Below, piece by piece: positions 59,401 to 64,000 of a stretch of DNA of 64,000 nt. The notes under the pieces are model-generated. The model had not been told where the DNA came from, did not search any database, and worked only from the letters and a program-made list of their open reading frames with translations. The stretch spans positions 1,165,001 through 1,229,000 of the forward strand of contig JALJCO010003410.1 of assembly GCA_023101725.1 (NCBI GenBank), given 5' to 3'. This stretch comes from Atherinomorus stipes (taxonomy: Eukaryota; Chordata; Actinopteri; Atheriniformes; Atherinidae). Numbering within the stretch: position 1 is the stretch's first letter; each line of letters starts with the position of its first letter. Both the position numbers and the translations under genes were made by a program.

Positions 59401-59851
59401 GCACCAGAACCCTCAGCACCCTCAGCACCAGAACCCTCAGCACCCTCAGCACCAGCACCCTCAGCACCCTCAGCACCAGCACCCTCAGCACCAGCACCCT
59501 CAGCACCAGCACCCTCAGCACCCTCAGCACCAGCACCCTCAGCACCCTCAGCACCAGCACCCTCAGCACACTCAGCACCCTCAGCACACTCAGCACCAGC
59601 ACCCTCAGGCGCCCAGCTACCCTCAGCACCAGCAACCCCAGCAGGTGCTTGGATACATGCCACAGCAGTCTAAGCACCCTAAAGTTTCTGGCAAGCCACC
59701 TTTACCACAGTCACAGCCCTCACAGGGCCATGGCCAAAGATCCCAACCATCTCGCCACTCCAAGCCACACAAGCGACCTGACATTGCCCTCCAGAGGCAA
59801 CCTCCCCAACCTAAGTGGTTGCAGAAAGCACATGTGCCTAGGTTACAGTAG
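56435..59851 (+). CDS. Gene D: secreted VPGYPPQQ-repeat protein (4 exons, frame broken in array)
   Basis: The exons are 56435-56451, 56527-56573, 56638-56771 and 56873 onward. The first ATG upstream (56427) stops after 7 codons. The leader is MGTLLRLLLLSLLTVERCQG. Exon 2 is 47 nt, phases 2 and 1. Exon 3 starts AYIVIADKRKDEQLFLAS. A 101-nt GT-AG intron (phase 0) removes an in-frame stop and leads to VGDSDQAQQHAWISQYPEQQ. The protein is then Pro/Gln-rich: irregular repeats, about 20 copies of a 16-aa KVPGYPPQQPQPQQP(R/H) unit, QHPQQP variants, a QHPQH array (59358-59600) and a basic tail (HKRPDIALQR, KAHVPRLQ). As sequenced, one extra C at 58457-58461 shifts the frame and gives TAA at 58487-58489, so the nominal product is 604 aa. 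Five more C-run gains follow and the original frame is regained, ending at 59851. Assembly error or a truncated allele are both possible. Confidence 0.72.
57489..59340 (+). repeat. 48-bp coding tandem array of gene D
   Basis: The unit AAGGTGCCCGGCTACCCTCC plus a Gln/Pro-codon segment is repeated with near-identical DNA. It comes first as 48-bp units (about 20 copies to 58450, two of them shortened by 6 bp), then as QHPQQP-type variants. CGT/CAT alternation (Arg/His) marks an older and a newer block. Low divergence implies recent unequal exchange or conversion. Confidence 0.9.
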
Positions 59852-60060
59852 AACTACTACAAACTGCACTACACTTATCATCCCATGTTTCTCAACTTTT
59901 AAATGGGTAAGTTGCATATACTTTGTAAATAATTAGGAAGTAAGCAGTGTGGTTTTAAAATTCTCAGGTGTACATTGCTTTTAAACTGAGGAACAGTCAA
60001 CTAGGTATGTACTGAAACTGCCGTAAAATTGTTCAAATCATTTTTTTTTTCTTTCCTCAG

Positions 60061-60130
60061 GCACAAACACCAAATCTTGTCTGCTGTCACCTGAACAATT
60101 GCATTGACTTTTCAAATATAAACTTAAAGC
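60061..60130 (+). other. Proposed 3' UTR exon of gene D
   Basis: A strong donor ATGG|GTAAGT at 59906/59907 and an acceptor with a long pyrimidine tract (TTTTTCTTTCCTCAG, ending 60060) define a 154-nt intron after the stop. The exon begins GCACAAAC, like GCACACC in gene C. A variant signal AATATA lies at 60115-60120. Confidence 0.55.
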
Positions 60131-61135
60131 ATAACCATTTTGTTTGATGTTGGACCATAATTTTACGAACTGCTAAAAGCTTGAGCCACCAGTTACTCTT
60201 GTTACATAATCTAAAGCAATAGTTAAGGATTTTTTTTATTACTGGATGAACTGATTAATTCAGGTGTGCCTGACCTCATTAACTGGCCAGACACACCTGG
60301 ATTAATCATTTCGTCCAGTAATGAAAAACGGGAAACAAAGGAGCTGCCTTAAGTTCAGGAAGTAGGGGAGCTGTGCATTGAGCCCATTTGGGAGATCACT
60401 GAATCCACCATCTGTAACAGGACAACTGCTGTTACACATCAACCAGTAGATGTCAATATTATGCATCTGTTAAATTATGACTGATTTGAAATGTGCAAAA
60501 GAGGAAGTGTTGATGAAACTCACTACTTTTGTACTTTCGGGTTAATTTGCAGCCTAATTCTCCTTGATCTGCTTGCTCACATATGTAGGAAATGAACAAG
60601 GTAGGTGGAATGGATTATGTAAGGAGCAACAAGAAGAATGGTAGACTTGAGTCAAAACAACCGTTTGGGGAGTGTTATGCAAATGAATACTTGGCTGTAG
60701 ACTTGTATTCAAAAGCTAAAGAGGCTACATAGCCTACCTTATCCCATTAGCATGATTGTTGAACAAATGAAAATAAAATCTTCTGGATAAATGGGGTTTA
60801 ATGTAGGCTGCACTGCATGATCCAGCTGAAGTTTTTGCTCAAATGTTAAGGTTTGATTACATTTTGGGGCTAAAATCCACATTGAATCCACCCCTCTTAT
60901 GGGATCAGTTTAATCCATCTTTTTTGGATCAAAATGGTTCCAATCCTATGCTAAAATTCTGAAACAAACTCAAGGTTTGATCTGGATCAAGACCAGGATT
61001 GGATTACCTGATCTAATCCAAATCTATAAGCACTTTTTTTTTTTTTTTTTTTTTTTTTGAAAAGCCCATTTTCAGGATTTGATCCAGTAATCCAAAATCC
61101 GAGTGGATTACTTTGAAAAACCGGGCCCAGGTTTT
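60131..61135. other. Intergenic DNA with a fold-back fragment and a GATC-rich repeat
   Basis: 60236-60386 matches the 14798-15005 fold-back family (CCAGACACACCTGGATTAAT, then AGTTCAGGAAGTAGGGGAGC). 60845-61135 has many GGATTA/TAATCC and GGATCA half-sites and a 29-nt T run, and resembles the spacer at 41645-41810. No gene is seen. Confidence 0.55.
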
Positions 61136-62100
61136 TTGCTGGCTGAAATTGAGGCAGAGGTGGAACCATCCTGAAAATGTGCCTATGTGCATGTTAACCT
61201 TGTCTTCAACCAGCTCAAGCAAACTTAACAAGCAAGTGTGGCTATTTTGCTTTAGGAGTCTAATATATAATTAAGGAAATGGAGACTTTAAAAAGGTGTC
61301 GGGTGTGAACAAAGCGAGGAGGGCACAACCCCTCTTGTGGAGCATGTCCCAAGACCTCCCTAGAGGAACATTTTGGCCATTAATGCATCATTTTAGTGCA
61401 CTTTGACAAAAATCAAGCAGACTTACAGGCCAGTATGATAAAGTATCTACATCTTTATACAAAGCATTAAAAGAAATCAGACTGACCAATGCTGTATAAG
61501 AAATGAGATTAGAAACTGCTGAATATTGATGCCAGAGTGATGATACTCAACATTAATCAGTTCTGATGTATTCATGGCAACCAACTTTCTCATTACATGA
61601 CAATACAAATGTGAAATATAACTAAATGTAAAACATCTTATGGCAGCTAGTCTGCCAGTAGAACAAGTGAAAATTCATTTCTGGTTAATGGAGCAGAGGT
61701 GCAGAGGCTTCCTATGACTGCAGCTGGCACAGGGGAGCTGCTGTGAGGAGCTGTGGGAGCAGCCTCTGTTAAGAGTAAATGTGCTTTCACATCAGTCTGC
61801 AAAACCAGTAAAGTCACTACATTTCTCACTTTTTCTCACAAAGTCGCTAGAGGGGTCTGAAAACTGCTAAACATAGCAACAGTTACTAAGTTGGCAACAC
61901 TAAAAGAAAATTATTGAAAAGGGTCTGTCTGCAGCTCACAAGACAGAGGGGTGTCATAAAGTGGGTGTGTCTTTTAGTGATGTCAGTAAACAACACACCC
62001 ACTATATCTACGAATCTAACCTTTTTATTGTGTTGATATGGACCAATGTGTCTGGAATAAAGAAATAACCCTACCCCTAACCACAACCCCCCCCCACTAT
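61136..62100. other. Intergenic DNA, no gene seen
   Basis: Short ORFs on both strands lack recognisable domains or exon boundaries. Confidence 0.5.
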
Positions 62101-62139
62101 ACAACACGCTTCCGGGTTGCAAGCTGCAAACTGATACAC

Positions 62140-64000
62140 TTACAAGCTGTGTCATGTTGCAGTCCTCACACTGAGAAGTGTGACTACGTACGTAGGCTAC
62201 TGTGTGTGCTACATAGTTTGCGCACAGGGCTGTTGCAACAAGGCAAGCAAACCAAGCAATTTCCTGGGGCCCTGAGCTGGACTGAGGCCCCAAGACACCA
62301 TGGCTTTAACTGGGCAGCACTCAAGCAGTTACAGAGACCCCCAAGCTGCTTCCAAACCACTTTTCTTTTGGACAGGAGCTACACTATACTGTTGGAATTT
62401 TTAAGATCAGACATGCAGAAGTTGAAAATCCCACTTTTAAAGGCCTCCTTCCACTGAAAACCCGTTTAACTTGCTCCTTCTGAAATACGGAGGGTTTCCC
62501 CTTGTTTACTTACACATGCTGACTTGCTAGCGTTGCGTTTCCCCCAGTCGGCTGTGCTTTCTCATCAGAGAAACAATACGAAGAAAAGAGCGAATCGGGA
62601 ACAGCCTTGCACTTCTACGTCACATTGCTAATAGCGTATCCCACGTGGGGTTTATATCTGTCCATTGGAAGGCAGGTAACCCTCCACTACTCACTAGAAG
62701 TGAAGACAGTACGACTGTAGCTTCGGAGTTGAGAAGCTAATTAGCTAACTGTTTGTTAGCATGGCGGAACAAACTTGTTTGTCGGCTCTATTTCCTGTCT
62801 GTAACGAAATAAGAGCGGAGGGCGGAGCTTCCTTCATACACTGATGGGAGGCAGCCAATCAGACGGAAATTCATGAGAAGGACCCGGAAAAGCCTGCCGT
62901 TGGACCACAAGCCTCTCTTCTAGTATACAAATACAGCTGGATACAAAGCAACCAGAAGGTTTTTTTTAAACAGAAACGATGCAGAATGCATTCAATAATA
63001 ATGGAGAACACAGAAATATTAATGAAATGACCATGGAAGTACAACTTTAAGCTTTTCTCGGTGAGATATTGCGACTGGGGAAAGAAAACTTCTGCTTCAC
63101 AGGGGAGGCCCAAAACCTGTTTCCAAACCACATTACCGTCTTATTTTAGTCACGAACTACCTCATGCAGTTGGAATTTTTAAGATTGGACGTGCAGAAGT
63201 TGAAAATCCCATTTTCAAGCTTTTTTCAAGATATTGCGATCCACTTGTAACTGACAGTAGTCAGCCGGCGGTGGAGGGTCAATGACAGGGCCCGTTTGGA
63301 CACGTGTCCATTCCCATTATGCGGTGTCCATCAGAGTGTGTTAGTGTGTTCCCCCTGCTATGACCGACCATTTAGTAGAAAGTAATTCTATCATTTTTTT
63401 ATTATGGTATGGGGGTCGTTGTGTCCTTTTTTCAAATTTTAAAATGTAAAAAATACTATGTTTGCAGCATTCTTTTTTGGGAGGGAGGGGGAGGGGGGGG
63501 GGGGGGCGCCTTCAAGTCCCTTTTGCTTGGGGCCCCATAATTCCTTGAAACGGCCCTGTCTGCGCACTCTGTAGCAGCCTTTTAAAACAATAGCTGCTAA
63601 AATGGGTACCTTAGCTGACCAGAATTTCCCACAGTGCTCTAGTCCTGTTGCATAACAACTGCAGACCACTTCTATCTAGTTACGGCATTCTTATTCCTTC
63701 AGAAACATTGTAAAAAATAGAGCCAGGACCTCTATTCCTTTTCATTTATCTGTTATCTGAAATTTAACACCTGAATAATGTCAGATACATTTTCTCAGGC
63801 GAAAACCCTCTTTTTAAACTTGCCCACATATTCTTAAACTCTCCACAGAGACTATCTGCTGTTTTGGCAAACACTTTATTTACCACTTAAAAATCCATGA
63901 ATAGGCTATGTTACACTCGTAGCTGTGCTGCTTATTTATTTATTATATAAACTTTATTCATCCCAATTAGGAAATTCATTCTCTGCATTTTCACCCATCT
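62140..64000. mobile_element. MITE of the 16111-17252 family, interrupted by a hAT element and cut by the window end
   Basis: 62140-62224 (GTACGTAGGCTACTGTGTGT) and 63567-63680 (GCACTCTGTAGCAGCC, TGCTAAAATGGG, CACAGTGCTCTAG) are successive parts of the family also present at 16130-16290. Sequence to 63930 parallels 16340-16650 (CCACTTAAAAATCCATGAAT). Confidence 0.65.
62225..63558. mobile_element. Non-autonomous hAT element, 1.33 kb
   Basis: The ends CAGGGCTGTTGCAACAAGG and CCTTGAAACGGCCCTG are inverted, and CAGGGC/GCCCTG is typical of hAT. The flanks TTTGCGCA (62217-62224) and TCTGCGCA (63559-63566) agree at 7 of 8 positions, the hAT duplication size. Inside, about 62335-62440 is duplicated at 63110-63215 (TTGGAATTTTTAAGAT, GCAGAAGTTGAAAATCCC). 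No transposase. Confidence 0.8.

Noticed and set aside
57203..59677. Several minus-strand ORFs of 200-564 aa opposite gene D
   Set aside because: Same reason: complements of the 48-bp array in alternative frames.
7086..59851. Assignment of the four genes to the SCPP family (enamelin/ODAM-like)
   Set aside because: Composition fits, but the deduced introns are phase 2 and 1, whereas SCPP introns are phase 0, and no SxE phosphorylation cluster or known member sequence is recognised.
7086..59851. Assignment to choriogenin/ZP egg-coat proteins
   Set aside because: Those have P/Q-rich N-terminal repeats too, but no ZP domain or conserved Cys pattern is present in any of the four genes.
56955..59936. 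A single 993-codon plus-strand ORF across gene D
   Set aside because: Most of it reads the repeat in a wrong frame (Ser/Pro/Thr/Cys-rich). It only enters the Pro/Gln frame between the C-run gains, and it does not connect to the leader exons in phase.

Overview
The window looks like teleost fish nuclear DNA. It has short introns (64-101 nt apart from one of 572 nt), abundant AT/GT microsatellites, and a dense load of repeats typical of fish: L1, L2, RTE/Rex3-like and other non-LTR elements, Tc1/mariner-type and hAT-type non-autonomous elements, and several large fold-back elements. No tRNA, rRNA, CRISPR or bacterial-type gene is visible. The species cannot be named from the sequence.

The main content is a cluster of four related genes, all on the + strand and spread over about 52 kb: A (7086-8548), B (17557-18930), C (44592-45930) and D (56435-59851). 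None is a single ORF. Each is assembled here from a tiny ATG exon, a 47-nt exon completing a hydrophobic leader, and a large proline-rich exon. D has one extra intron. The joins are in phase 2 then phase 1 in all four genes and give open frames of 274, 408, 391 and 604 aa. They encode secreted, Pro/Gln/Tyr/Lys/His-rich proteins ending in a basic tail. A has no tandem repeat, B has 90-bp repeats, C has 30- and 51-bp repeats, and D has 48-bp repeats. They look like one family diversified by tandem duplication and private repeat expansion. A structural, possibly cross-linked extracellular material (egg coat, tooth or scale matrix, adhesive) is the most natural guess, but the sequence does not prove a role.

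Layout. 1-3000: AT-rich repeats, nested hAT-like elements and a Tc1-type MITE. 3020-3154 (-): first coding exon of an NCEH1/AADAC-like membrane hydrolase. 3890-6570: microsatellite and a LINE interrupted by a 635-bp insertion. 7086-8735: gene A. 8820-11330: decayed minus-strand LINE. 11884-17350: nested inverted-repeat elements. 17390-18992: gene B. 20306-24216: minus-strand L2. 25110-26262 and 28151-28486: RTE copies. 28753-38436: a full-length 9.7-kb L1 with a perfect 14-bp target duplication, two ORF2 frameshifts and an extremely G-rich 3' UTR of about 4 kb. 38440-44340: an unidentified minus-strand exon candidate, an L1 fragment and palindromic elements. 44490-46060: gene C. 46590-52620: MITE, then an L2 with two nested insertions. 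53127-56015: Tc1-type fragment split by a 5'-truncated L1 flanked by a direct repeat of about 165 bp. 56270-60120: gene D. 60236-64000: fold-back fragment, MITEs and a nested hAT element.

The genes do not form an operon or pathway. The cluster is a tandem gene family embedded in repeats. B and D share a promoter arrangement (upstream CACCTG, TATA-like box, then TCTCTGAC and AGTTGTCT 14 nt apart), which suggests co-expression.
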